64,000 bases of DNA from Rhodoferax bucti. GTDB lineage: Bacteria; Pseudomonadota; Gammaproteobacteria; Burkholderiales; Burkholderiaceae_C. The translations under genes were made by a program, and so were the position numbers. Below the pieces are notes generated by a model that was not told where the DNA came from, did not search any database, and saw nothing but the letters and a program-made list of their open reading frames with translations. Position 1 is the first letter of the stretch. Each line of letters begins with the position of its first letter. Below, piece by piece: positions 37,912 through 46,595 of this stretch. The stretch spans positions 62,001 through 126,000 of the forward strand of contig NZ_VAHD01000004.1 of the NCBI RefSeq assembly GCF_005876985.1, read 5' to 3'.

Positions 37912-39392
37912 GCACCGAGCACGCAGAGCAGCGCTTCGGGGTGTTTCGCCTCGGGCAGATGCAGTTGGCTTTGCCGATTGGCGCGCTCAAAGAGGTCACC
38001 CCCATGGGCGCGCTCAGCGCGCTGCCCAGCGAGGCGGGCTGCATCATCGGCGCCATCTCGCTGCGCGGCTTGATGGTGCCGGTGCTGGACTTGCGGCTGG
38101 TGGTGCAACACCAGGGCGAGCTGCCCCCCAATGCCGATGTAGTGGTCATGGAGCACGAAGGCCGCCTGCTGGGCCTGGCCGCCGATGGCGTGGTGGGCGT
38201 GTATGTGCTGCCTGCCGACGGCGTGAGCCCGGTCAGCCCCATGGAGCCATTGGCCTCGGTGCTGCAAGCCGGCTTTCAGCGGCCGGACGATGGCACCCTG
38301 GTGAGCGTGCTCAGCCCCACGGCGATTGCCCGCATTCCCAAAGTGCCGTTTGTGACCGCGCCGCAGAACGCGCTGGCGGGCAACGCACTCACGGCGGGCG
38401 TCGGTAAAAATTCAGCCGGCCTGATTGCCGACCCCCGCCACCTCATGCTGATGCGCTGCAGCGGCATACCGGTGGCCATGGCTTCGCAGGCGGTGTTTAC
38501 CACCCTGATTCAGCCGCAGGTGCAAGGCGCGCACATGGCCTCGGGCAACTTCAAGGGCATGATGCGTTTTGGCGAGCAAGACATTCCCGCGCTCGACCTG
38601 GCCGCGTTGTGCGGCTTTGCCCCGCGCGATGCCAGCCAGCCGCCGCAAGCGTTTTTGATGCAGTTTGCCCAAGGGCTGGTGGCGTTTTTGGTAGACGAGG
38701 TGGTGAACGTGGTGGTGGCCGATGGGCACCAGATTGCCCCGGTGCCGCTGTTTGCCAACCTCAAGCCCGGCCGGTTTGCCGGCGCACTTCCCGCAGAAGC
38801 CATTGCCGAAGACGCGGTGCGCTCGGGGCCGGCGATGGCGGGTTTTCACCTCATTCTGGACGATGCGCACATGCTGGCCGACCCCCATTTGCAAGACGTA
38901 GCCGCCATGGCCCGCCAAAGCACCCGCCAAGAAGAGGGCCTGAGCACGGTGGCGCGCACAGCCAAGTCCAAGGGCTTTCGCGAGTTCGGGCAAATGGTGA
39001 GCTACCACGTGGGGGTGGATGTGGCCTCGCCCATCCAGCAAATTGCCGAGATATTGACCTGGGACGCCCAAGCCGCCATTCCCGGCATGAACGGCAGCAG
39101 CCTGCTCATGAGCCGGGGCCGGCCTATACCGGTGTACTGCCTCTCTGCCCTCTTGGGCAACGCGCGCGGTGCAGCGGCTGCGCAGACCAGCGGCAATGTG
39201 CTGGTGGTGGAGGTGAGCGACCAGCTGGTGGGCTTTCGGGTGCCGCACCTGGTGAGCATTGGCGAGGGCAAAACCGCGCCGCGCGAGGCCTCGGACCTGC
39301 TGCCCGATGTGGTGCTACTGGGCCAGGGCGACGACGAAAAGGTACTGCGCCTGGTGGATTTGCAGGCCCTGGCCCGCACCCTGCTGGTGTAG
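37908..39392 (+). CDS. Triple CheW-domain chemotaxis adaptor
   Basis: A 494-residue protein with three CheW-like units: residues about 8-140 ([37 protein letters not shown]), about 180-320 ([34 protein letters not shown]) and about 350-490 ([40 protein letters not shown]). CheW joins receptors to the kinase CheA in the cytoplasmic array; a three-domain version may act as a scaffold. It overlaps the seven-PAS receptor gene by 4 bases. No CheA, CheY or CheR gene is in the window. Confidence 0.85.
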   Translation: MSTEHAEQRFGVFRLGQMQLALPIGALKEVTPMGALSALPSEAGCIIGAISLRGLMVPVLDLRLVVQHQGELPPNADVVVMEHEGRLLGLAADGVVGVYVLPADGVSPVSPMEPLASVLQAGFQRPDDGTLVSVLSPTAIARIPKVPFVTAPQNALAGNALTAGVGKNSAGLIADPRHLMLMRCSGIPVAMASQAVFTTLIQPQVQGAHMASGNFKGMMRFGEQDIPALDLAALCGFAPRDASQPPQAFLMQFAQGLVAFLVDEVVNVVVADGHQIAPVPLFANLKPGRFAGALPAEAIAEDAVRSGPAMAGFHLILDDAHMLADPHLQDVAAMARQSTRQEEGLSTVARTAKSKGFREFGQMVSYHVGVDVASPIQQIAEILTWDAQAAIPGMNGSSLLMSRGRPIPVYCLSALLGNARGAAAAQTSGNVLVVEVSDQLVGFRVPHLVSIGEGKTAPREASDLLPDVVLLGQGDDEKVLRLVDLQALARTLLV

Positions 39393-39485
39393 CGCCCTAA
39401 CAGCCGCCTCGGGTAAGATGCCGCCCGGGAGTTATGCCCGGCGCCACTATAAAAAACGGACTGCGCCGGTAAGAAAGTTCACGGC

Positions 39486-40838
39486 ATGTCGTTCACGCCC
39501 CCCGCTGTTGTCAGCCGCCGCCAGGTGGTGGGCGCTGGCACGTTTGCGGTTTTTGGCAGTGCCTTGCCGGTGGCTAGCAGCCATGCGCAAGACCGCTATG
39601 CCCGCTTCCGGGGGCAAACGGTGGCGTTTTGCATCCCCGACCACCCGCATTACGACGTGATGCAAAAGCTGCTGCCGCAGTTCACTGCAGACACCGGCAT
39701 CAAGGTGGAGCTGGCGCGCGAAAACATTTTGCGCATGAAGCATGTGCAACTGGCCGAAATGGCCAAACCCCAAAGCAGCTTCGACCTGGTGACCTACATC
39801 GTCACCTGGAAGGGCGAGTACGTTAAAAAGAACCTGATTGCCCCGCTGGAGCCGTTTTTCAAAGACGCACGCCTGGCCGACCCCGACTATGCGATGGGCG
39901 ATTTGGTGCCCCGCTATGTGCAAAACATCGGCTTGGTGGGCGGGCCCAAAGGCTACCTGCCGGGGCCCGGCGCGCGCTTGTACGGCTTGCCCTTTGGCGC
40001 CGAGACCTCGGTGCTGGCCTACCGCCGCGATGTGTTTGAAAAACACGGTTTCGTAGCACCCCGCACCTACACCGAGCTGGCCCGGCTGCTGCAGCCCCTG
40101 CGTGAGAAAACCGGCATGGCCGCGCTCACCTCGCGCGCGCAGGCGGGCCACAACTGTGTGCATGCTTGGCTGCTGCACCTGAATGCGCTGGGGGGCCGGG
40201 TGTTTGACGACCGGTGGATGCCCCGCTTTCACCAGGCGCCCGGCGTGCAGGCGCTGGAGCTGCTCAAGCAAATTGCGGATACCGGCCCCAAAGGCATGGC
40301 GCAATTCACCTACAACGACATGCTGGCGAGCTTTCTGCAGGGCGAGAGCGCGATGTATCTGGACTCCACGGCCGTGTTTGGCGCGGTGCGCAGTTCGCCG
40401 TTGTCCAAGGTGGAAGGCAAGGTGAGCTATGTGCTGCACCCCCGTGGCAGCCACTACGCCTCGCAATCCGGCGGGTTGGGCTTGGCGATTCCGCGCACGG
40501 CAGCGCACGGCGAGGCCGCCTTTTTGCTGATGCAATGGCTGACCGCCAAGGCGCAAGACAAGGCCCTGGCCCGCATGGGCAATGCGCCGGGCCGGGTGTC
40601 CACCCTGACGGACACTGCCCTGGTGCGGCAATTCCCCGAGTTCATCACCCTGCGGGAGCAGCTGCGCTATGCCGATCTGGATTGGCGCCCCATCATCCCC
40701 GAGTGGGACGAGATCAACACCGGCCCCCTGGGTGCCGCCGTGCACCAAGGGCTGACCGGCGTGAAGCCTCCGGCCAAGGCGCTGGGGGACATCGTGCACC
40801 GGGTGAACGACATCATGGCCGCTGCGGGTTACCGCTGA
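39486..40838 (+). CDS. ABC-type extracellular solute-binding protein (sugar family), orphan
   Basis: A 450-residue exported protein. The N-terminus SRRQVVGAGTFAVFGSALPVA with twin arginines suggests Tat export, ending near SHAQD. The body is of the family 1 (MalE/UgpB) binding-protein type: FTADTGIKVELARENI, PFGAETSVLAYRRDVFEKHG, and SAMYLDSTAVFGAV. It follows the triple-CheW gene by 93 bases, and no permease or ATPase gene is adjacent. Either its transporter lies elsewhere or it feeds the signalling genes upstream. The ligand is unknown. Confidence 0.82.
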   Translation: MSFTPPAVVSRRQVVGAGTFAVFGSALPVASSHAQDRYARFRGQTVAFCIPDHPHYDVMQKLLPQFTADTGIKVELARENILRMKHVQLAEMAKPQSSFDLVTYIVTWKGEYVKKNLIAPLEPFFKDARLADPDYAMGDLVPRYVQNIGLVGGPKGYLPGPGARLYGLPFGAETSVLAYRRDVFEKHGFVAPRTYTELARLLQPLREKTGMAALTSRAQAGHNCVHAWLLHLNALGGRVFDDRWMPRFHQAPGVQALELLKQIADTGPKGMAQFTYNDMLASFLQGESAMYLDSTAVFGAVRSSPLSKVEGKVSYVLHPRGSHYASQSGGLGLAIPRTAAHGEAAFLLMQWLTAKAQDKALARMGNAPGRVSTLTDTALVRQFPEFITLREQLRYADLDWRPIIPEWDEINTGPLGAAVHQGLTGVKPPAKALGDIVHRVNDIMAAAGYR

Positions 40839-40855
40839 GCGGCCGGGCCAGGCGC

Positions 40856-42001
40856 TTAGAAAGTGCCTGGCACCAGAATGCCTTGGTTCACATTCTGGAT
40901 GTTGGTGTGGCCGCAGAAAGCCATGGTCACATCCAGCTCTTTGTGGATGATTTGCAGAGCTTTGGTAACCCCGGCTTCGCCCATGGCGCCCAGGCCATAG
41001 ACCATGGCGCGGCCGATCATGGTGCCCTTGGCACCCAGGGCCCAAGCCTTGAGAACATCTTGCCCGCTGCGGATGCCACCATCCATCCACACCTCCAACT
41101 TGTCGCCCACAGCGGCCACGATGGGGGGCAGTGCGCTGATGCTGCTGGGGGCGCCATCCAGTTGGCGGCCGCCGTGGTTGCTCACCACAATGGCGTCGGC
41201 ACCGCTTTCGGCGGCGAGCAGGGCGTCTTCCACATCCTGAATGCCTTTGAGGATGAGCTTGCCCCCCCATTTTTCCTTGACCCATTTCACGTCGTCCCAG
41301 GAGAGGCGGGGGTCGAACTGCTCGTTGGTCCAGGCGGCCAGCGACTTCATGTCGCTCACCGACTCCACATGGCCCACCAGGTTGCGGAAGGTGTGGCGCT
41401 TGGTACCCAGCATCCCTAGGCACCAGCGCGGCTTGGTGGCCAGGTTGATGATGTTGGCCAGTGTGGGGCGGGGCGGGGCAGTGAGGCCGTTTTTCAGGTC
41501 TTTGTGGCGCTGGCCGATCACTTGCAAATCCAAGGTGAGCACCAGGGCGCTGCAGCGGGCTGCGCGCGCGCGCTCAATCATTTTGGCCATGGCATTGCGG
41601 TCGCGCATCATGTAGAGCTGAAACCAGAAGGGCGAGGAGGTGTTTTCGGCAATGTCCTCGATCGAGCAGATGCTCATGGTGGACAGCGTGAACGGAATGC
41701 CAAACTTCTCGGCCGCGCGTGCCGCATGGATTTCGCCATCCGCATGCTGCATGCCGGTGAGGCCCACGGGGGCGATGGCCACGGGCATTTTGGCCGGCAC
41801 GCCGACCATGGTGGTGGCGGTGCTGCGGTTTTCCATGTTCACCGCGACACGCTGGCGCAGCTTGATCTTCTGGAAATCGCTTTCGTTGGCACGGTAGGTG
41901 CCTTCGGTCCAGGAGCCGGAGTCGGCGTAGTCGTAAAACATGCGGGGTACCCGCTTTTCGGCTAGGACGCGCAGGTCTTCAATATTGGTGATCACGGGCA
42001 T
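40856..42001 (-). CDS. lldD: FMN-dependent L-lactate dehydrogenase / alpha-hydroxy-acid oxidase
   Basis: A 381-residue TIM-barrel flavoenzyme. Motifs: MFYDYADSGSWTEGTYRAN, the flavin region MPVAIAPVGLTGMQHADGE, the substrate-binding SNHGGRQLDGAPSS with catalytic His and Arg, and WMDGGIRSGQDVLKAWALGA. LldD oxidises L-lactate to pyruvate and passes electrons to quinone; other family members use glycolate or mandelate, so the substrate is probable rather than certain. The ATG at 42001 is preceded by AAAAAGGAGACTTTGC. Convergent with the binding-protein gene, 17 bases apart. Confidence 0.9.
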   Translation of the reverse strand: MPVITNIEDLRVLAEKRVPRMFYDYADSGSWTEGTYRANESDFQKIKLRQRVAVNMENRSTATTMVGVPAKMPVAIAPVGLTGMQHADGEIHAARAAEKFGIPFTLSTMSICSIEDIAENTSSPFWFQLYMMRDRNAMAKMIERARAARCSALVLTLDLQVIGQRHKDLKNGLTAPPRPTLANIINLATKPRWCLGMLGTKRHTFRNLVGHVESVSDMKSLAAWTNEQFDPRLSWDDVKWVKEKWGGKLILKGIQDVEDALLAAESGADAIVVSNHGGRQLDGAPSSISALPPIVAAVGDKLEVWMDGGIRSGQDVLKAWALGAKGTMIGRAMVYGLGAMGEAGVTKALQIIHKELDVTMAFCGHTNIQNVNQGILVPGTF

Positions 42002-42137
42002 GCAAAGTCTCCTTTTTCGTGCCTGCATGGTAGTGCGCGGCCCGACCGGTGGTTGTGAAATCCGGTTCCGGTGGCGTGAAATTATTGAAGGCCCCTGGGC
42101 TAGACTGCGCGGACAAATCAATAGAGGGAGATGCAAC

Positions 42138-45092
42138 ATGGTGCTATGGGGTGCAATCTGGGGAGCCATCATCGGGTTTGCCTCGGCCCGGTATGACCAG
42201 GGGTCGGCGCTGCTGCTGGGGGCCTTGCTGGGGGCTCTTGCCGGCGTGACCTTGCGCCGCGCTATCCAGAAGCAAATTGCCAAAGAGCTGGCGCAGGCCC
42301 AAGCTGCCTATGCGCCTACCCGCCTGCAAGCTCCCGCTGCGCCTGATGATCAGGCCGTACAGCCCGCCACAGCACCCGCAGCCGCAGACGAGCCCTGGGG
42401 CGTCCATACCCTGCCACCGGAGCAGGAAACGGTGCAGTCCCCCGAGTTGCCGCAGGCAGAGCCTGCTCAAGCGCCCGGTGCACCCGCGCGCCACCGCACG
42501 GTGGACATCAGCACACCGCCCGACTTGGCCTTGCCCGGCTTTGTGGGCGATGCCTGGGCGGCGGCCAAGGCCTGGCTGCTGGGCGGCAACACCATCGTGC
42601 GGGCCGGTGTGCTGGTGCTGTTTGTGGGCTTGGCCTTTTTGGCCAAGTTTGCGGCAGACAACGCTTTGTTGCCTCCGGAGTTGCGCCTGGCGGCTGTGGG
42701 GGCGGCCGGTATTGCCTTGCTGGTATTCGGCTGGCGCCTGAAAAACCGCCAGCCTTCGCGGGACGCCTATGCGCTGACCCTGCAAGGCGCCGGGGTGGCC
42801 GTGCTGTATTTGACGGTGTTTGCCGCATTCCGCCTCTACCAGTTGCTGCCGGCGCAGGCGGCGTTCGGGGTGTTGGCGCTGATTTGCGCCTTGTCGACCG
42901 CCATTGCTTTGCTGCAAAACGCGCTGCCCATGGCCTTTATCGGGTTTGCGGGTGCGTTTGCGGCGCCGCTGCTGGTGTCCACCGGGCAGGGCAACCATGT
43001 GGGGTTGTTTGCCTACTACCTGCTGCTGGGGGTAGGCATTGCAGTGGTGGCTTGGCTGCGCGCCTGGCGCGCGCTGAATTTGCTGGGCTTTTTTGCCACC
43101 TTCGGGGTGGCGACCTTATGGGGCAGCCTGAAGTACGAGCCTGCGTTGCTGAGCAGCACCGAGCCCTTTTTGCTGGCCTTTTTTGCTTTGTATTTGTTGG
43201 CCAGCCTGTTTTACGCCACCCGCCATGGCTTGCGCCCGCAGCAAGCGGTGGACGCCACACTGATCTTCGGCCTGCCCATCGTGGCCTTCGGGCTGCAGGC
43301 GGCGCTGGTGCGCGAGGTGGAATATGCCGCCGCGTTTTCCGCGCTGGCTTTGGGGGCGCTGTACCTGGGGCTGGGCTGGTGGGCCTTGCGGCGTCAAGGA
43401 GGCCATGCAGCAGGTGATGAAGCTGCAGAGGGCGCTCACGTCGGCCGCTGGCTGGCCGAGTGCTTTTTGGCCTTGGGTATGGGCTTTGCCACGCTGGCCG
43501 TACCGCTGGCACTCGATGGCCGCTGGACCAGCGCGGTATGGGCCGCAGAGGGCGCTGCCGTGTTCTGGATGGGGCGGCGCCAGCAACGCTGGCTGGCGCG
43601 GCTGGCAGGTCTGGTGTTGCAGGTGCTGGCTGCCATGAGCTATTTGCAGAGCGTGCCGCTGTCGTCTGCAAGCGTTTGGCCCTTGGCCAACCCGGCGTTT
43701 ATCGGTGCGGTGTTGCTGGCCGCTTCGGCGGGGGCGCTGGCGCACTGGACCCGCAGCAGCGCTCCCACGGCGACCGATGCCACAGCGCAGGCCGGCGGCT
43801 CCCGCTGGGCGCAAATGCTCACGCTGCTGGAGGGCAAGCTCTCGCCAGTGCTGTTTTGGGTGGGTTTTGCCTGGTGGCAGTGCGCCTTGATGGGTGAGAT
43901 AGAGCGCCGGGTGCCCGACGCCAGCGGCTACATGGCCCCGTGGTTGCCCCCGATGCTGCAGTCGCACCTGGAGATGCTGGGCTGGCTGCTCAGTGCCTGG
44001 GCAGCGCACCGCTTGGCACTGCCAAGCCGGGCCCAACCGTGGGCGATTGCGGCCACGCCGGCGTGGTTCAATCTGCCGGTGATGCTGCTGTTTGCCTTCC
44101 AGGGCTTGGCGCAGATGGACCATGTGTTCCAGTACGGGGGCTGGTGGGCCTGGCCTCAGGCTTTGGTGCTGCACTTTGTCACCCTGCGGGGGGTAGACGC
44201 TATGGCGCCGCACATCTGGTGGCGCAGGGTGCACAGCGGTGGGGTGTGGCTGCTGGTGCTGTTGGCGGGCAACCTGCTGGTTTGGGCGGTCCAGGGTGCG
44301 CAGTTGCAGGGCACCAGTTGGGCGGCCGTGATCTTTTTGGTGGCCGGCGTGCTGGTGCTCTTGCTGCTGTGCCGCGAAGACTGGTACGACGCCGACAGCC
44401 GCGCCCGCCTGCGCTGGCCGCTGGACCGGTTTGCCCCAGCCTACTTTTGGACGGCGGCGCTGCCCCTGGTGGCCGGTGTGGCTAGCGGTGCGCTGCTGGT
44501 GTCCGTGCACTCCGATGGCAATGCCCGCCCTTTGCCCTACGTGCCCTTGCTGAACCCCACCGATATCACCGTGGCCCTGGCCTTGCTGGCGTGTAGCTTG
44601 TGGTTGCGCCGCGTGCGGGAGGGCGGTTTGGACGTGCCGCTGTGGATTCACTCCCGCCGCTGGACGCTGGGCCTGGCCGCGCTCGCCTTTGTGGCCTTCA
44701 ACACCGTGTGGCTGCGGGTGGCCCACCACTTTGCCGGCGTGCCGTGGGATGCGGGGCGCATGTTTGATTCCTTCCTGGTGCAGGCGGGCTATTCGATTTT
44801 GTGGACCCTGCTGGCCCTGGGCCTGATGCTGCTGGCCCACCGCCGCGGGCTGCGGCCGCTGTGGGCGGGCGGCGCAGGGCTGCTAGGGCTGACGGTGGCC
44901 AAGCTCTTTTTGGTGGACTTGAGCAACAGCGGTGGCTCGGAGCGCATCGTGGCCTTCATTGCCGTGGGCGTGTTGATGCTCGTGGTGGGCTATGTGGCGC
45001 CCTTACCACCTGCACTTTCGCCCCCCCCGGTGGACGTGCCGCTGGACGAGGATGCGCCTACCAAGCCCGGCGCGATCGGAGTCCAGCCATGA
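42138..45092 (+). CDS. DUF2339 polytopic membrane protein
   Basis: A 984-residue protein. A hydrophobic N-terminal pair (MVLWGAIWGAIIGFASARYD, LLLGALLGALAGVTL) and a proline-alanine-rich linker to about residue 145 lead to very many transmembrane helices, beginning AWLLGGNTIVRAGVLVLFVG. This is the DUF2339 family; it is of unknown function and often next to a DUF3999 gene, as here, where the stop overlaps the next ATG by 4 bases. The start at 42138 is chosen for its GAGGGAG ribosome site and because the N-terminal membrane pair is a family feature. Confidence 0.85.
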   Translation: MVLWGAIWGAIIGFASARYDQGSALLLGALLGALAGVTLRRAIQKQIAKELAQAQAAYAPTRLQAPAAPDDQAVQPATAPAAADEPWGVHTLPPEQETVQSPELPQAEPAQAPGAPARHRTVDISTPPDLALPGFVGDAWAAAKAWLLGGNTIVRAGVLVLFVGLAFLAKFAADNALLPPELRLAAVGAAGIALLVFGWRLKNRQPSRDAYALTLQGAGVAVLYLTVFAAFRLYQLLPAQAAFGVLALICALSTAIALLQNALPMAFIGFAGAFAAPLLVSTGQGNHVGLFAYYLLLGVGIAVVAWLRAWRALNLLGFFATFGVATLWGSLKYEPALLSSTEPFLLAFFALYLLASLFYATRHGLRPQQAVDATLIFGLPIVAFGLQAALVREVEYAAAFSALALGALYLGLGWWALRRQGGHAAGDEAAEGAHVGRWLAECFLALGMGFATLAVPLALDGRWTSAVWAAEGAAVFWMGRRQQRWLARLAGLVLQVLAAMSYLQSVPLSSASVWPLANPAFIGAVLLAASAGALAHWTRSSAPTATDATAQAGGSRWAQMLTLLEGKLSPVLFWVGFAWWQCALMGEIERRVPDASGYMAPWLPPMLQSHLEMLGWLLSAWAAHRLALPSRAQPWAIAATPAWFNLPVMLLFAFQGLAQMDHVFQYGGWWAWPQALVLHFVTLRGVDAMAPHIWWRRVHSGGVWLLVLLAGNLLVWAVQGAQLQGTSWAAVIFLVAGVLVLLLLCREDWYDADSRARLRWPLDRFAPAYFWTAALPLVAGVASGALLVSVHSDGNARPLPYVPLLNPTDITVALALLACSLWLRRVREGGLDVPLWIHSRRWTLGLAALAFVAFNTVWLRVAHHFAGVPWDAGRMFDSFLVQAGYSILWTLLALGLMLLAHRRGLRPLWAGGAGLLGLTVAKLFLVDLSNSGGSERIVAFIAVGVLMLVVGYVAPLPPALSPPPVDVPLDEDAPTKPGAIGVQP

Positions 45093-46540
45093 CGCGGCCG
45101 GGGGTGTGGCGCCGCGCCGGTTGGGTAGGTTGCCTACTGGCCTGCACCGTGGTGCCTTTGCGGGCGGCCGAGGCGCCAGTGGCCTCTGAGTTCGCTTGGC
45201 GCGGCACCGTGAGCCCGGCTGACGGTAGCAGCCTGGTGCGCATCAGCCTGCCGGTGGATGCGCTGACCCGGCTGCAAACCCACCGCGCGCAGGATGTGCG
45301 GGTGTTCAACGCGGCGGGCGAGGTGGTGCCCTACGCGGTGCTTCAGGCCGGCGACTTGGAGCGCAGCGCGCCCGTGGTACAAACCCGCGCCTACCCGGTG
45401 CTGCCGCTGTACAGCAGCGCGTTGCCGGGTGCCGCGAGCAGCGTAGCTCCGCCCCCGGGCACGCTGGAAATTCGCTGGAGCGCCGAGGGCACCACGACCT
45501 CTGCCTGGGTGCGGCCGGGTGCCAAACCTACGCCCGGCGACGCGCAGGCCTTGCCCGCCGCCTTGCTGGACATGCGCACCGAGAGCCAGCCGCTGGCGGC
45601 CCTGGAGCTCAAGGGCGATTGGCCGCGCAACGCCTTGGTGCACCTGGAGCTGGCCAGCAGCAGCGACTTGCAAACCTGGACTCCTGTGCCGGTGAAAGGC
45701 CCGGTGTTCCGCTTCGACGGGGCCGACGCCCCGGCCAACACGGCGCTGGAGTTGCAGCAGGCCCAGAGTTTTCAGAACAGCTACCTGCGCGTGCGCTGGG
45801 CGGCCGCCGATGGCGTGCGCCTGCACAGCGTGACCGGCCGTGTGGCCCGGCCCCGTGAGCAGGCGGAGCCGGTGCTCACCGATGTGGGCGAAGGCACGGT
45901 GGATGGTGCTTTTGCCAGGGTGTGGAATCTGCCCTTTGCCACGCCGGTATTGGCGCTGCAAGTGCAAGCCCTGCAAGACAACACGCTGGTGCCGCTGCGC
46001 ATCTCCGGCCGTGGTGACGCGGCCCAGCCGTGGCGCTTGCTGGCGAGCACCGTGGTCTACCGCATGGACACGGTGGCCGGTGGACGCAGCAACCCGCCGC
46101 AACCCTTGCCCGGCAGTGCCTTGCGGCAGCTGCGTCTGGAAACCAGCAACGGTTTACCGCTGCCCGCTGCGGGTGTGCGGGTGAGTGCGGCATTGGCGCC
46201 GGTGCAGGTGGCATTTTTGGCGTCCGGGTCTGGCCCGTTTCAGGTGGTTGCGGGGCGGGCGGGCACTGCCGCCGCATCGGTGGAGGCCGGCACGCTCGCT
46301 AGTGCCTCGGCCACGCCCCTGCAGACCCTGCCGTTCACGCCGGTGCGGCAGTTGCGGGCAGACCTGCCCGGTGCGCCCCAGCTGTGGGCCGCCTCGCTAT
46401 TGCCGGCGAACCTGACGGTACGCAGCGCGGCCCTGTGGGCGGTGCTGCTGCTGGGGGTGGCGGTCTTGGCAGGGGTGGCCTATGCGTTGCTGCGGCAGCT
46501 GAACGCCGCCAAGGCTTCGGCATCTCCCAAGCAGGATTGA
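45089..46540 (+). CDS. DUF3999 family exported membrane protein
   Basis: A 483-residue protein with an N-terminal signal peptide (AGWVGCLLACTVVPLRAAEA), a large beta-rich periplasmic part (FAWRGTVSPADGSSLVRISL, ALQVQALQDNTLVPLRISGR) and one C-terminal membrane helix (ALWAVLLLGVAVLAGVAYAL) followed by a short basic tail. It matches DUF3999 in outline. It overlaps the DUF2339 gene by 4 bases (ATGA), so the two probably form one membrane complex. The function of the pair is not established; a role in cell-envelope maintenance is a guess from topology and the nearby pbpC. Confidence 0.82.
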   Translation: MTRPGVWRRAGWVGCLLACTVVPLRAAEAPVASEFAWRGTVSPADGSSLVRISLPVDALTRLQTHRAQDVRVFNAAGEVVPYAVLQAGDLERSAPVVQTRAYPVLPLYSSALPGAASSVAPPPGTLEIRWSAEGTTTSAWVRPGAKPTPGDAQALPAALLDMRTESQPLAALELKGDWPRNALVHLELASSSDLQTWTPVPVKGPVFRFDGADAPANTALELQQAQSFQNSYLRVRWAAADGVRLHSVTGRVARPREQAEPVLTDVGEGTVDGAFARVWNLPFATPVLALQVQALQDNTLVPLRISGRGDAAQPWRLLASTVVYRMDTVAGGRSNPPQPLPGSALRQLRLETSNGLPLPAAGVRVSAALAPVQVAFLASGSGPFQVVAGRAGTAAASVEAGTLASASATPLQTLPFTPVRQLRADLPGAPQLWAASLLPANLTVRSAALWAVLLLGVAVLAGVAYALLRQLNAAKASASPKQD

Positions 46541-46580
46541 ACGGGCACCGGGCGGGAGGAGGGCTTCCCGCGTGCCCGTT
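46540..46580. terminator. GC-rich hairpin between convergent genes
   Basis: AACGGGCAC and GTGCCCGTT pair perfectly, with a second inner stem GCGGGA/TCCCGC. It begins at the last base of the DUF3999 stop and lies before the end of pbpC. No T run follows on either strand, so intrinsic termination is possible but not certain. Confidence 0.5.
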
Positions 46581-46595
46581 GTCGCGCGTATTGTT

